Assembly (NCBI GenBank): GCA_905250115.1 | Contig: CAJNOI010000009.1 | Location: forward strand, 444,221 to 508,220 | Reading direction: 5' to 3' | From: Adineta steineri | Taxonomy: Eukaryota > Rotifera > Eurotatoria > Adinetida > Adinetidae | Length of the DNA stretch: 64,000 nt | Shown: positions 38,243-51,460 of the stretch, piece by piece | How the letters are laid out: each line of letters opens with the position of its first letter | How positions within the stretch are numbered: position 1 is the stretch's first letter | Translations under genes and position numbers: made by a program | The notes under the pieces: model-generated | Databases searched by the model: none | The model's input: the letters and a program-made list of their open reading frames with translations, nothing else | Told to the model about the DNA's origin: nothing

Positions 38243-41200
38243 TTATACAGAATCATCATCAGGAAATACTTGAACTGATGTTGCTGCTTTTGTTTTCTTA
38301 AACGAATTAGACTTTAATTTAGAAAAAAATATCAAATAAAATCTTATATATTACAATACCTTTGTTGTTGATGAATGACTATTTGTTTTATCAGAATGAT
38401 GTTCACCATTCATCATTGGTGTTGTTTGATGATCACTAATACAGAACAAAAGAAATAATTTTTGAGAATTTCTAATTGTTTTTATTGTACTTACGAGTTT
38501 GTTGTTTTATGTATACCATCAAACCGACAAGCACGTAATATAACACAAACAGTAACAATAGTAATAGCAGAAAAAATTATAGCTAATATGATACCAATGA
38601 CAGCCCATTTATTTGGTTGTGCTTTTCGATAATCGGTTATTAATGTTTGTTTTTGTATTTTATCATTCTCTGAAAAATATACAAAACTAAGTCTTATCAA
38701 GAACGTTTTGTGCCGGATTATAAGATTTTTATCTATTTTGTTACAATTCATATTTGTTAATGTTATCCTTGAAATATATACAGGAATGTAAAGTTTTATT
38801 GCGATGTCTGAGTTTAGATTCTTTTATGACTATTCTTATCTTTGTTGATATAAGCTTCTGTCCTTAAAAATCTTATGAACAATAAATAGCGTCTAAGAAT
38901 AACTTTGTTTTTATCATTACACCCACCTTCTTTACTTGTTTTAATTCGAAATTTTTTTTCAGCAAAACCAGCGTCGTTATATAATTTAATTAAAATAATA
39001 TAATATGTGTCTGCTTTTAATTTTGTTAATTCATATTCCGTCATTGATAAATCAATAGATATTGGTGTATTGAATTCTCCTTCAATATCTAAACTATCTT
39101 CATTTTTTGCCTTGAAAAACAAATAGAGTAAAATTATATAATTCAAAAAACGAAATTTCAGACTTTTGCATAAGATATTTCTGTTCGAGTTATAGGTGCT
39201 CCACCATCGGATTCAATACTCCACGTAATTAAACAACTTTCATCATTTGAACAAGTTCGATTTTGATTATCATCTATTGTAAAATTTGGTTTTTGTCTAT
39301 CAAGTGTTCGAAATTCTATTGATCTTATTTCTTCGCCAACACCAGCTTGTGATTCAGCTACAATTGTTAATTGATAATCTGTACTTGGTCGAAGATTTTC
39401 AACTTTTATTATTTGTTCAGATAATATATGTGCTAAATGAAAAATAAAATATTAATAACACAAAATATTCAATCCTTGATCAATTACCTGGAATAATTAA
39501 TGTTTGTAATTGACTAATTTTTGTATTTTTTATATCATATTTAAGAATATATTGTGTAATAGGAAGATCACCCATTTCAGATGATTGAATAAAAATTTCT
39601 ACACCATTTGGTAATGATTTAACTTGAGTTATATTGACTCTTTTTGGTGGTTGAGCACGTTGAAGTGTAAATGAATGCCGGCCAAGACGTGGATTTAAAG
39701 CACGACATTCAAAACTTAAACCAAAATCACGTTCTGTTGGTGTATACTAAATTAAAAAAATTTTAATTGATTTTATTTAATAAAACAAAAACTAATATTT
39801 ACAGAAAGAATACTTTCATAATGTGTTGATCCAATTTGTTTTGTTGTTATATCATTAACACCATTATCAATATCAACAGCAAGTATTCGTCCTTCAGGAT
39901 CTTGAACAGTTCGACTCATTTTAAGCCATTGAATTTGTGGTGGAGGATAAGAGTCAAATAGACAACGTATTATTGTACGATAATTTGGAATTGTTGAAAT
40001 TATATTTATATTCGGTCCAATATAAATCGGTGGAACTAAAATTAAGTAAATGCGCTTGAGAATAGTATGATTTGTATTACAGCTAGGACGCTATCTCTCT
40101 AACAATAGCAACTTCAGAAAATATAAGATTTTCTATTTTTAATGATTAGGTTATATTTCGATGTTTAATCATAAGTAATGCTCGTTGGGTACGTGATTCG
40201 CTTACTAGACCATTGTCTTTGCCCTCCTTCTGTGAACTTTTATATGATTATTAACTGTATAAATAATAAATGTACTTACATTTAATAAGAAGACTAGCAA
40301 TTGCATAAGTGCTGTCTGCAAGATTTTTTGCTACACATGAATAGTTTCCAAAATGTTCACGTTGTACAGGATTAAAATGTAATTCAATTAATTTATGTGT
40401 TTCAAGTTGTGTTCGATCAACTGAAATTCCATTTGTTGATTGAATTGGTGTATTATTTAAATATTGCCACTCTAATGAAAGACCATCGGATGAACCACGT
40501 TCAATTCGACATTGAAATGAAACACGTTGAGAATTTTGAGAATCATAATTGATTTCAATTGGTGGTATTAATGATAAACGTGGAGGAACTATAAAGATAT
40601 ATGAAATAGACTTTTCTTTTTTTAATTCAACTAAAATTTCTTACCAATAACATGTAAATGATATTCTGCTCGTTGTCCTTTTCTATCGAATTCATTAAAA
40701 GCTTGACATGAATATTTACCATTATCAGTTTCATCAACATAATTTATTGTTAATTGATTTTCTCGTACAACTAATTTTGGTACTTCACTTGCACTAACAG
40801 GTTTATCCTAAATATTACGTATATTGTCTGAATAAAATTTTCTTTCAAAAAAAAAATTCAAAAATTAATTGAAAAGCAATATGAACAAAAAAAAACACAC
40901 GTGCAATAAGACAATTAGATCACACATTAACACACGTTTATAAAGCAAGTTTCATGCGACTAATACAAATGCTTTATTCCATCACTCACACTCAATTTTC
41001 CGTCAGTTCGAAAAATTTCCATCATTAAATCATTCAATATCATAGTTAAATTCATTGGAATCGATTTTGTTTCATCTCCCTGAAGTTATTAGAACTCAAC
41101 TTAATATGTATTCATTAGAGAAAATCTTAAAATATTAGTTTTGAAAAATATTAAAGCACACGAATTTACCGCAATAGTCAAGACATTGATCTGAACAAAC

Positions 41201-42403
41201 AAAAACACATATATTCATGCATATCACAAATACTCAGAGAAATCAACATGCTAACTTTCTCCTTACTTTAACTTCTCTTAACTTTTCTGCCTAGAGATTT
41301 ATATATGTGTATTTCTTTGGTTTTTAGTCTACGAAAATAAAACATACCGATCCATAGAACCATAAATATTTCGGTGCTGGTAAACCATATGCATCACAAA
41401 TTAATGTTGCTGTTTTCTTTTCAATAGCACATGGATTAGCACAAGTAATATGTGTTTGATTAATTGATTCTAATGACAAAAACGAGTTTTAAATATTTCT
41501 TTGGGAAATTATTTCAGAACATACTTGAAACAATAACATGAATTGGAAAATCTCGTGATTCGCCTGTTTCAAGAACATCAGCACGACACCAGAATGTATC
41601 ATTATCTAACATTTCAATACGATTTATACGTAAACCATTATTAAGAACTTCATATTTAGGAGTTTCTATCAAATAAAAATCACTCAAAAAAGATCGTTAT
41701 ATCCTAAGAACAAACCTATTCGAAGTTTATCTTGACCTTTAAACCAGGATACTTCTGCTACTGGACTCGCTTGAACAGTACATTTAATAACAGTAGGTTG
41801 TCCGAGTGCTACATATTGAACTGATTCAGCATTGAAAGTAATTGGAACTAAGGAAAAAAACACACTTCTTCGAATTATTAATATTTTTATAGAAGATTAT
41901 AAACCTTTAATAATCATTTGAAATGATTTTTTTATTCGTTGACCATTCATATGTGTACCAATACATTCCCATGTACCTAGATGTAATAAGATAATAGTTA
42001 TACTTAATTTTCTTTATCTATAATACCTTGATCCTCAGTTGTTAAATTTCGAATTCTTAATCGTATTCCATTCGTTTGTCTTTCCGCAGTAATACTAAAG
42101 AAAATAATCTTTTAAATTCTTCTGCTTTTATGAGTTCTTTTTTCTACCGATCATTATCATGTTCAGATATTTCTTTTTGTTGTGGTGATCGCCATGCAAT
42201 AATTTGGTCATCCGATTGACCCGTACATAGAGCAATGAATGATTTATATTGATCTCTTGTTAAAGAAGCTTCACTTGGTTTAATAACTAATTCACCATAA
42301 ACTTGAAAAAGAACTGTTGAAGAAAAAAAGTAATAAATAAATCTTCTTAATTAAAGTATCTATCGGACTTACCTAGATTTAGTAACAATATAGAGAAGTA
42401 CAT
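38243..42403 (-). CDS. NCAM/fasciclin II-type cell adhesion molecule
   Basis: Sixteen constitutive exons: 42403-42373, 42313-42148, 42094-42027, 41976-41905, 41847-41716, 41665-41525, 41469-41348, 40807-40645, 40588-40280, 40035-39803, 39746-39488, 39432-39164, 39110-38927, 38669-38495, 38435-38360, 38311-38243. They encode 822 residues: a signal peptide (MYFSILLLNLVLFQVYG), five Ig domains, two FN3 domains (start near PPKRVNITQV and RQKPNFTIDD), one TM (WAVIGIILAIIFSAITIVTV) and a short cytoplasmic tail with TPMMNGE. Ig2 has VPITFNAESVQYV, Ig3 CANPCAIEKKTATLICDAYG. This architecture and length match NCAM/fasciclin II, homophilic neural adhesion proteins. Two phase-0 cassette exons (41170-41190, 40990-41079) lie inside the Ig3 region. 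The adjacent intron arrangement lets them be skipped without frame change. A hAT-like MITE follows the stop. Confidence 0.92.
40990..41079 (-). other. Candidate cassette exon, 90 nt, in the Ig3 region
   Basis: Bounded by CAG on the 5' side and GTGAGT on the 3' side, in phase 0 on both sides, and open for 30 codons (begins GDETKSIPMNLTM). Inserting it would lengthen the Ig3 domain between the strand ending YLWFYGS and DKPVSAS. Confidence 0.5.
41170..41190 (-). other. Candidate microexon, 21 nt, in the Ig3 region
   Basis: Encodes INVLTIA, bounded by TTCAG and GTAAAT, phase 0 on both sides. Very short in-frame exons of this type are typical of neuronal adhesion genes. Confidence 0.45.
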
Positions 42404-45400
42404 AGCCAACTAGATTCTAATGAAATATTTAATCTGAATATAAAAGAAAAGAAAATGTGTCCATTCAATCAGAGATTTATACGTTTGAATGCATTTTTAG
42501 AAGTCGTACACTGTTATTAACTATGAGATCTTTACCGTCGTTTATATGTATAGAAAAAAAAGAAGAAGAAGAAGAAAAAAATGACAAGCTTTTGCCTTCA
42601 CACATTCGATAAGAGAGTATCCAAGCGTAATTGTTCGTAGTATAAGAAGTAGAGGAATGAAAAGAAAAGAGAAAGTAAGACAACGAATGGACAGTCATTC
42701 TTTTTTTTTTTGAATACATTTCCTTTTTGATTTTTGTTCCTTTTCCTGCCATTATAATGTAAGTTCATTTGATATATTGCGTAAACTTCTATATATATAT
42801 GAGTTATATTCAGAGTACAGTAACGCCTTAAAATAAATCAAGGATATCACTTGTAATGAAAAGAGAAGAAGAAAAAAACGAGTTTATTTATTCATTCATT
42901 GAAAAGCTTCATATGTATATGAAATAAATGAAGTCAGGTGTTTAAGACTGTTAGCGTGGTTAAAAGCAATTACATACATGCATTAACAATTAACTTTTTT
43001 GAGATGATGTATTTATAATTATGGACAGCAAAAAACAATCTGAAAGGGAAATATGTCCATGATGTTCTACCTGTATTAACCAAACGAGTACGACATATGT
43101 TCAATAGTGAATCGATCTATTGAACAATAGTTGAATCGCATGCATACATATATATATATATATAGGATAGAGATCATCGAAGCAATGTGTATCTAAGTGC
43201 TCGAATAATGAATTATTGATCAAATCATACGATGTATAAAACGAACGGACTATGTATGTCCACATCATGAGATTAGCGTTTGTGTATATATGTATAGCAG
43301 AGAAAAAAAGTAGTATTGACATACGAAAAAGAGAAAACGGCATGTTCTTTTTTTTTTCATCACCATAATACTAATCACAGTAGGTGTGTGTAAAAAAAAG
43401 AAAAAGAAGTATTAAGTGAACTCACCTTGACAATCAATGAACTTGCCTTCTTCTCCACCTCTTTCCTTACTTTTTTTTTTTGAAGAAAAAGATTAACAGG
43501 CAGGTGTTGTACTACAGTTCGTGCTATCTATCTATTTATTTAAAAAAAAAACTATGCATGTCTAAAAGACAATACAAATTGTTGAGATTTTTTTCTCTCT
43601 CTCTCTCTCTTCCTTTCTCTCTCTCTATACATATACATCATTGGTCAACAGATACAATTAGCTATCTTTAGAAATGTTTGATCCTAGCTGGAAGACATAT
43701 GGTATTAGTGATCTCGATTCGCTTGAAGAAATCAATATTATTCGAAATAGAAAAGGAAGTTCGAATCAATACTGAACAATTATCATTTGTCTAAACTAAT
43801 CAAATTTAACATGTGTCCGTTTTCGATCAGTAGTGTCGTAGTAGTAGTAGAATGTTGTACAATTTTCTGATTGTCGGATATATAATTGCTTCTCTCTCAA
43901 TTAGTTACTTTGATGTGATGAATGCTAGATTATAGAAAAAAAAAAATATTTTTAAGAACAAGAATACGTTTACCGACTCTCTAATTTAGCATGCGACATG
44001 CCGATAAATCTCTGCATTTGATTCGATCATTATTATTTTTTGTTTAGAAAAAGAAATAAAAGATAATCTTCCTTCTCATCAATATAATTGACAATTTGAA
44101 TGCAAGGAAACAAAGTTCATATATGGTATTCTTGGACAGAATCGTTAATCAATAGACAGACATATAGGAAGTTTAATTTGTCTAGTACATCAAAATTAAA
44201 TTATGAAGAAAAAAAAAGTGACCTAAGAAATCTTGATTGATGTCATTCACTATAGCATATAACATAGACATTCTTTTTTTTTGACTAAATAAAGAATGGC
44301 AATTATTCTTTAAGTGTAAATCTCAAAAGACTTGTCATCAGAGATATTGTCTTGAACAATGTGAAGTGCTAATCTAATAAATGATCCATACCATCAACAT
44401 CTATGATGACTACTAGTAGCAGCCGTCGTCGAAATAATATTTGCATAACGTGATCGACTTATTGTCTGGTGCCCAACATAGAATTCATTTATAGTATTTT
44501 TCTTTTCTTTTCTCATTTAATCAAAATGTATGTTTGTTCAATCAATTTGAATATTTCTTTTATACTTTTGTGTCTCTTCTATACACTAGACATACAGTAC
44601 ATGATGTATATAGGAAATACTATTTCAATAATAATATCAATGTCTATACATATATGTACATGTTACTTCCTGAAGACATGAAAGAATACATTGATATTTT
44701 ATATTTTTACAATGAAATTAATCTGGCATTCATTCTTTACTGCAGGTGTTAAAGAATAAAGATATTATAATGAAAAGTAGGCGTCACCATTCTGCTATAT
44801 ATATATACTTGAGTTTGAACAACTGTTTGATAGCCATTATTTTTAACATGTATATATGAAAACATCTTTAGGCAGAAGACAACATGAAGTTGTTTTGATT
44901 AGATTATATCATATGTAAACATTATCGATAATATTTGATAGTCAAAATGAAAGGTCAAAAAATATTCGTTTATCAATGATCATTCATCAGACAATGTTTT
45001 ATCGTAATCGAATAAATAAGCCTAGAATAAATAGTATTGTAAGTCCAAAAGTTAAATAAACTCGAACAGAAAAAATGCTTTTGATTTATGTTAATCTCAT
45101 TTAATTAAACTGATTCTATTGATTTATAACACATATTAATAATATTCATCAATCATATACACAATATATTTTAGTCTATATAAAACATTTAAGATTTCAA
45201 GCATTTAAAATAATCGATGAACTAAGTTAAAAAAAAATATTGGTTTATTTGAAAAAATTAGTTAAAATACAATGATTAATAATATATTAGGAAATGACGC
45301 AACACTTCCTTTATAATTTCATGCTTTCCTACTTCCCTGTGAAAACTGGTAAAAATATGTTGGAAAAAATCGAAAAGGTTGAGTAACATATGTCACTTGC

Positions 45401-45646
45401 GATTAGAAGTGACGAAGTAATATTTACATTGGTAGATGGTGTTGATTGTAAGTTGGTTTTTTCTACAAATAAGTGGGTGAATACGTGACATTGTTCCCAT
45501 CTTTATTTTCCTTGACTCATATTACGTCCGTCAGTGGATTAATTTCTACGATAAATAGTTCCCAACAAAGAATCAGTTATACTTAATATATAAATAATGA
45601 AAGAAGTACACATTTTTTACTTGAAAACTGAAAGAATATTACAATC
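42404..45646. other. Long divergent intergenic region
   Basis: About 3.2 kb between the divergent starts of the NCAM-like and TRAF-like genes. It holds AT microsatellites (43148-43164, 44799-44810), CT repeats (43593-43626), GAA tracts (42560-42575) and poly-A/T runs. Probably promoters and 5' UTR exons; no coding region supported. Confidence 0.4.
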
Positions 45647-47437
45647 ATGGTTAGTGCCTGCCATGATTCGAATACTTGTAAATCAGATACGAATGATTCC
45701 ACAACATTTAACCCAAGTTTATCTCGACAAGCATCGTACAAACGTCAAAGTTCTGATAGTAACGATCAGGTATGTACATAACTATTGCTTACTTTCCTAA
45801 CAAACACTTCCCACAAATTAAAATACAAGAGAGTGACTAGTAAGATGAAAATGTTTTTAGTAGATGCCAGCATACAGCAGTATTATATTTTACAATCGAA
45901 TATTAGATATTAACAGTATACTCAGATTATTAGTTTACACCTAAGAGGCACACGAAATTTATAGTGAGAAAAAGTTCAGTGTGCAAAAAATGTCTTCTAG
46001 GAGCAGAGAAAATCCTACTAGTTCTATTGGACACTAACCAATCCTCTTCCTATTCTTAAACGGATGTACACTTCACTTCGTCCATGATTTTATTTATACA
46101 TTATATACGAAATATCATGAATAAAATGTGGAATAATATCTTTTCAACATAATACATAGTTCTGATTTCATGAACTTTGCAAAAGCATATGATTACTATA
46201 TAATTACCATGAATATTTTATTGAAAATTCGTGAAAAAAACGTTTTAATTCTCGATGTTTCGCATTAGATATAAAATATACTAATACTCATATTTATCCA
46301 TTTGCTAATATATACTTTTTTTAGGATGATTTTGAAGATACTTGTAGTAAACAGAGATGTGCCACAACGAATAGAATGATAGCATGTCCTATTGCTAAGT
46401 TTGGTTGTACTTCTGAGTTGCCCTACGAAAATTTACTTGAACATTATTCCACTCAAATTCATCAAGAAACACTTATAAAAGTAATAGATATGTATATAAG
46501 ACAGATGCATAGTATACCATATAATCAGCATATTGAATCCGCTGTAACAAAGGATGAATATTCTAAAATATCAAGTGCAGTAGATATTCTTACTGAAGGC
46601 GTTTCATGTTTACACGATGATAATGTACAAATACAAACTAATATTATACAAATTCATAATAATATTCTTGAACAACAAAAGGAAGTAAAACAATTACAAC
46701 AATCATCTTATGAAAATTCTCAAATACTTGATGCTACTCAAATGAATTGCAATATGATACAGACCGAAATAAATACAATCAAACAGACATTATCAGATGT
46801 ATCAAATACGATGTCAAACAATGGATCTTACATTTGGAAAATTACAAATATCGCTGAAAAAGTAGCAAAGGCTATTAGTGGTGAACAAACAAGTATCTAT
46901 TCTCCAGCTTTTTATTCCTCGTCAACAGGTTATAAGATGTGTATGAGATTATATCTGAATGGAGATGGTAATGCAAAAGGAACGCATTTGTCATTATTTT
47001 TTGTCTTGATGCGAGGAGATTATGATGCCATTTTATTATGGCCATTTAAGTATAAAGTAACTTTTTGTTTATACAATTTAGTAGATAATCAATCTCATAT
47101 TATTGATGCATTTCGTCCAGATAGTAAATCAAATAGTTTCGATCGGCCTAAGTCTAATATGAACATAGCTTCAGGTTTAACGAAATTTTTTCCATTATCC
47201 AAATTTCAAGCAGAAAATAATTCTTATGTACATGATGATTGTATGTTTATTCGATGTCTAGTTGATTTTGACTCACTACCAAAGAACTGTATACCTTATA
47301 AAATTAGTCTCAATCCAGGAATACCTATCACGATGCAAGAGCGTATGATTCAAGCCGAAGTTCAGAAATCTCGTACAACGGAATCTAATCTAACGACATT
47401 GTCAAGGAAAACAGACAATTCGAAAGTAAACGAATGA
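45647..47437 (+). CDS. TRAF-like protein with coiled coil and MATH domain
   Basis: Two exons (45647-45769 and 46325-47437, phase 0) encode 411 residues. The first 60 residues are Ser/Asn/Asp-rich. A Cys/His segment (CPIAKFGCTSELPYENLLEH, about residues 61-80) looks like one TRAF-type zinc finger, followed by a long coiled coil (about 110-205) and a MATH domain from YIWKI near residue 210. MATH landmarks include SPAFYSSSTGYKMCMRLYLN, GTHLSLFFVLMRGDYDAILL, WPFKYKVTFCLYN and FIRCLVDFDSLP. TRAF adaptors trimerise through the coiled coil and link receptors to signalling. No RING finger is present, so ubiquitin-ligase activity is unlikely. TRAF-like genes are numerous in bdelloids, as far as I recall. 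The start is chosen as the first ATG in frame with a good donor (CAG|GTATGT). Confidence 0.88.
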
Positions 47438-48052
47438 GATGTGAGATACAGCCATTTGTACGAAAAAATCCCATTTACCTTGATGCCAGTTTATGATAAT
47501 ATTTTATTTTTTATAAAGAAATTATTTTTTTATTATTTCTATTGTTCAAATAAAAAGTATAATTTATATTTCGAGCAGATTTAGGAATGTAAGTCTAAAA
47601 TACAAGACTTCATCTTGCTAGAAATGTAAATAAACGACAAGTTAAATCATATCTTACTTCTTTTAGAATACATGATCAAATAATAGAAAATCTTATCCGT
47701 TAAAGATGATTCGTATCGGTTACATAAGATTTCTAAGTATAGAAAATCACGCATATTCGTGTAGAGTCATTTTGACTTTCAAATACTCTACATATTTCAT
47801 TCGATAAAAAAAGGAAGTAACTAATTTTTTTTTCGTTCAGCGTCATACATTAGTCATCTTATTAATCGATCGACAGATGGTTATTTGTAAAATATCATAG
47901 AAGTAATAAATATTTATTACATGCATTTTCAAAGGAACATCTGGCTTTTAATGCACAGCTTGGATAAATAATATAAATATTTATATATACATCATTATAG
48001 CAATCTGAAGAAAAAAAATCAAGTCTTTATTCGTACCAAACTTTTTCATGGT
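47438..48052. other. Intergenic between convergent genes
   Basis: AT-rich 615 bases, with an AATAAA-like signal at about 47549. Nothing else seen. Confidence 0.4.
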
Positions 48053-48418
48053 TTAAGTTGCTGATGGTGGTGGTGGTTGTGGTGGTAAATCATCTTTATC
48101 GTGATGTGGACGCATTGGATTAACAACATGATCACCGATGAAATGTGCACCAGCTTCATACTTACTTATACCTGTTAAATGTTTAGCAATTTTTTCTCTT
48201 TTACCACCATGAGTGTAACCATGGTCATCAGCCAGTTTTTGTTCTTCAGGCTCAAGGACTTTCGCATTAAAATCTTTAATTTTATCACCACTTGCTACTA
48301 CAGCATCTTTAACTATTTGTGGTGCTGTAACTGCAATATCTTCTACTGCTGAACCAATTTTTTCTTTAATAGCTCGAATTGGATGCATGATAATATTCGT
48401 AAATAGATGTGACAACAC
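48053..48418 (-). CDS. Small hydrophilic helical protein, function unknown
   Basis: A single frame of 121 residues; a second Met at position 11 (MHPIRAIKEKIG) may be the real start. It is rich in Lys, Asp, Glu, Ala and His. Residues 15-60 look amphipathic-helical (EKIGSAVEDIAVTAPQIVKD), followed by EPEEQKLADDHGYTHGGKRE, GISKYEAGAHFIGDHVVNPM and a Pro-rich tail. There is no signal peptide if Met11 is used. The composition is somewhat like hydrophilic stress proteins, but no LEA repeat motif is visible, so that link is only a guess. No family recognised. Confidence 0.6.
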   Translation of the reverse strand: MLSHLFTNIIMHPIRAIKEKIGSAVEDIAVTAPQIVKDAVVASGDKIKDFNAKVLEPEEQKLADDHGYTHGGKREKIAKHLTGISKYEAGAHFIGDHVVNPMRPHHDKDDLPPQPPPPSAT

Positions 48419-49065
48419 GTGTTATACTGAAGGAATAATATGCCGATAAAAGAAAAAGAAAGAAAATGGTTGAATTTTTATTCTTTTCTCTTTTTATTAA
48501 GATGTCGGGTTGAATCAGTATGAAATACAGTTATTTTTAAAAAGTTGACAAACAAAAAAGCAGAAGGTCAAAAAAACATCAGAAATTAGAAATTTAGTTC
48601 TTCATATTAATTCTATTGCACATTCCTAGTTTAGCAACGTTACAGTAGTCATATTGTTACTCGGTAGCATTCCACTGATAACGCTTATCTCCTATAAACA
48701 TTTCCCAGTGATTGTCAAGCACTATGAAGAAAAACAAAAAATATTTTTGGCAAATTCCAACATTATGCTGATAATTGCCGTGAAATTTCCTATTCTTGCA
48801 TGATAATACCCAACCTATTTGGATAGTTTCCCTACATTTATTAATACATGGAAAAATTTCTTTTTTTTCCGAATTGTTATATTAATTATTAAATAAAACT
48901 ATTTAAGATTATTAAAATACCTTATTTTTTTCTTTTATTTTTTTTCTCTTCAAAACTTTTCTTTTTCTCATGTTTTTCTTCTTACATTATAAATGCAGAA
49001 AGAAAAACGAAACTAATAAATCAAAACAAATATAATATCTATAAATAAACTAAGATAACAAAAAA
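48419..49065. other. Intergenic, AT-rich
   Basis: Poly-T/poly-A rich; contains AATAAA-type signals for the gene on the right. Nothing else seen. Confidence 0.4.
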
Positions 49066-51124
49066 CTATTTTATAAATGAATAAAGTTCTAATGCATATT
49101 GTCTACCAATCAATAACCATTTTTTATCATAACTTATTCGTAATGAACGTATAAAATTATCTTGATTGGAAAAAAGTTTTAAACGAATTATTTGTCCATC
49201 CGATGTTATTAAACAATGGCCAATATTTACATAAGGTATAGATGTTTTAGCAAACCATAATCCATTAAAATGTAAATCAATTGGATATGAAATATTCTCA
49301 TTTAAATCAAATTTGATTCGATGAATTAATGCATTTGTTTTCAAATTAACTAAATCAATCATTTGTTTATCATTTATTGATATTGAAAGAGCTAAGATTT
49401 TATTTGAATTTAATCGCATTGTAGTTACACATATGTTTTTATTTTCTTTATATACATCAAGTGATTGAATACGATCAAAATTTGAAAGTGAATAACGATT
49501 GAGATCATATCCAAATGAACGATTTATAATTAAATCATTTCCATTTACAGCCATATACGATTTACGATAACCTTCATTAATAAACTAGAGAAAAAAAGAA
49601 ATAGTAATTTTTTCGAAAAGTGTTTTATAATTATAAGTTTATATATAGAAGTCTGAGCCTTGCATAGTTTTTTTAACCCTAATACTCCCAAGCCGATTTT
49701 TAGCGATAAAAAATAGAATGCATTTCGAGAAGGATATTTTTTCTTTTTAAACAAGTATCTGATTGAAAGCGAGTTGTTTCTACGTATCGGTTAATCAAAA
49801 ATAACTATGTCATTGACAATGTTTTCATACTTTCATCCATAAAAAATAGATTTCATAGTATTTTCTTGCTTTTAAAAAACAGGTTCCATTTGGACCCTGG
49901 TTGGTAGTTCTAGGGTTATCGGTTGTAATGTACATCTGATTATTGAAAAAGTCATTGTCTTACAAAAACATCGATCGGTATACCCTGAAAAAATCAAATC
50001 AGATAATTCTAGAATATACGATGCAATAGATCTGTATCGTCTTTTGTCAACGGTGAGAGCCACAACTTTCTTTCTTGCTCCTATATTAAGATTTATTCCT
50101 AATAAAAAACGATTGGATCACTTATGAATCACTCTGTATATCGACTATATTACTGGTAATAATTTCTATACGATAGAAGTAGAGACTTTTAAACGGTAGT
50201 ATCTGCTATATTTAAGATTTTTCGGATGGATTTAAAAATTCTGTTAAATCTAACCTGATTTCATATCAAGTAAATTTTTAGTTTCCTCAATAGATTTATC
50301 AAATATATACGAGGTGAACTTTTACTCATATAACCATCATTTCTTCTACTCCGTCTTACGTATTCGCAACGAAGCAATATGGATACTTTCAAAATCAATT
50401 AATTCCACAGCTGACTAAAAGATATACTTAACCCAAAGATCCATTTAGTCGTCTTACTATCAGAGATAATCTGATACGCCTAGAAAAACTACAGAGAGAT
50501 GTCATATATATTTATAACATAAATTTTGCACGATAGGTTTATTGTGAAGATTCTCATACGTATAGATATCGCTAAAATTTCCTATATCGTAGATCAAAAC
50601 TTAATTTTATTCGAATAAAAGTCTGACATACTTTTAAAATGATAAATCCTAACCTGAATTTGATGAATAGCTTTTAATTTAATTTGATCAACATCGGTTT
50701 CATACAATTGATCAGTTGTAAGTATAAGAAAAACATTTAATTGTGATGACCAAACTATATCTTGAATATCCATATAATCACTTGGTAAAGTATATGTTTC
50801 AATATTCATTGTATTTATATTAATTAAATGAAGTTCTCTATTATTAAGTAAAAGTATATGTGTTAATGATACATCAAATAAAAGACAAGTTGAAGTAAAT
50901 TCAAATTTTTTTAGTAAATTTTTACCATGACCATCAAGTATTTCTTCAATATTTAATGCTGAAAATGTTTTAACAGAAAACGATGTTTTAATACTATTAA
51001 ATTTTTGATGAGAAAATTTTTCTGCATGTTGAAAAAATATTTTCTTTTTTAATTCAATTGGTCCATTATTTTTAACGGTTTTCTTTGGTGAACTTGGTGG
51101 TGATAATGAATGTCTACAACCCAT
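49066..51124 (-). CDS. Beta-propeller-like protein with possible lipid-anchored N-terminus
   Basis: Two exons (51124-50654 and 49584-49066, phase 0) encode 329 residues. It begins MGCRHSLSPPSSPKK: Gly2-Cys3 would suit myristoylation plus palmitoylation. The rest is a series of beta-strand-rich repeats of about 40-45 residues with alternating hydrophobic patterns (LLFDVSLTHILLLNNRELHL, IQDIVWSSQLNVFLILT, NKILALSISINDKQMIDLVN), which looks like a WD40-type propeller without clear WD dipeptides. The single intron is long (1069 bases) and holds a candidate piggyBac-like MITE. I do not recognise an orthologue. Confidence 0.65.
49677..49915. mobile_element. Possible piggyBac-like MITE in an intron
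   Basis: Begins CCCTAATACTCCCAAGCC after TTAA (49673-49676) and ends with GGTTGGTAGTTCTAGGG followed by TTAT. The ends are inverted copies at about 16 of 20 positions, and TTAA/CCC is the piggyBac boundary, but the right-hand target copy is not exact. 239 bases, no coding. Confidence 0.35.
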
Positions 51125-51460
51125 GTTTAATTCTCGATAAAGATGTGTACGATGTGTGAATAGAATATTTCATTGCAAAGAAAAATCGAATTTTAACTTT
51201 TACTATATATATATATCGACATATAATGAACGGATAAAAATAAGTCACACACGTTGAATTTTCTATACATATAAACCCTGGAATAGAATATGAATCATAT
51301 AGAAAGTTTTGTTTAGTATATTAAATTTAAATTTTATTTAAATAAACAATAGTACAATTGCAGATCATAATAAACTATAAAAATCTGTTTTTTTTGTTAT
51401 AAGAAAATTAAAAATAATCAACTTTTCTAAATAAGATTGGAAACGTTTTTTTTTGAATAA

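Noticed and set aside
42477-42752. 91-codon minus-strand ORF upstream of the NCAM-like gene
   Set aside because: Low-complexity Ser/Phe/Lys sequence generated by a GAA tract; the NCAM signal peptide exon starts at 42403 with its own ATG.
43750-43770. TTCGAATC sequences resembling a tRNA B box
   Set aside because: No matching A box or cloverleaf arms around them; no tRNA supported anywhere in the window.
45597-45800. 67-codon ORF overlapping TRAF-like exon 1
   Set aside because: A different frame from the exon that splices correctly into the TRAF coding sequence; no similarity seen.
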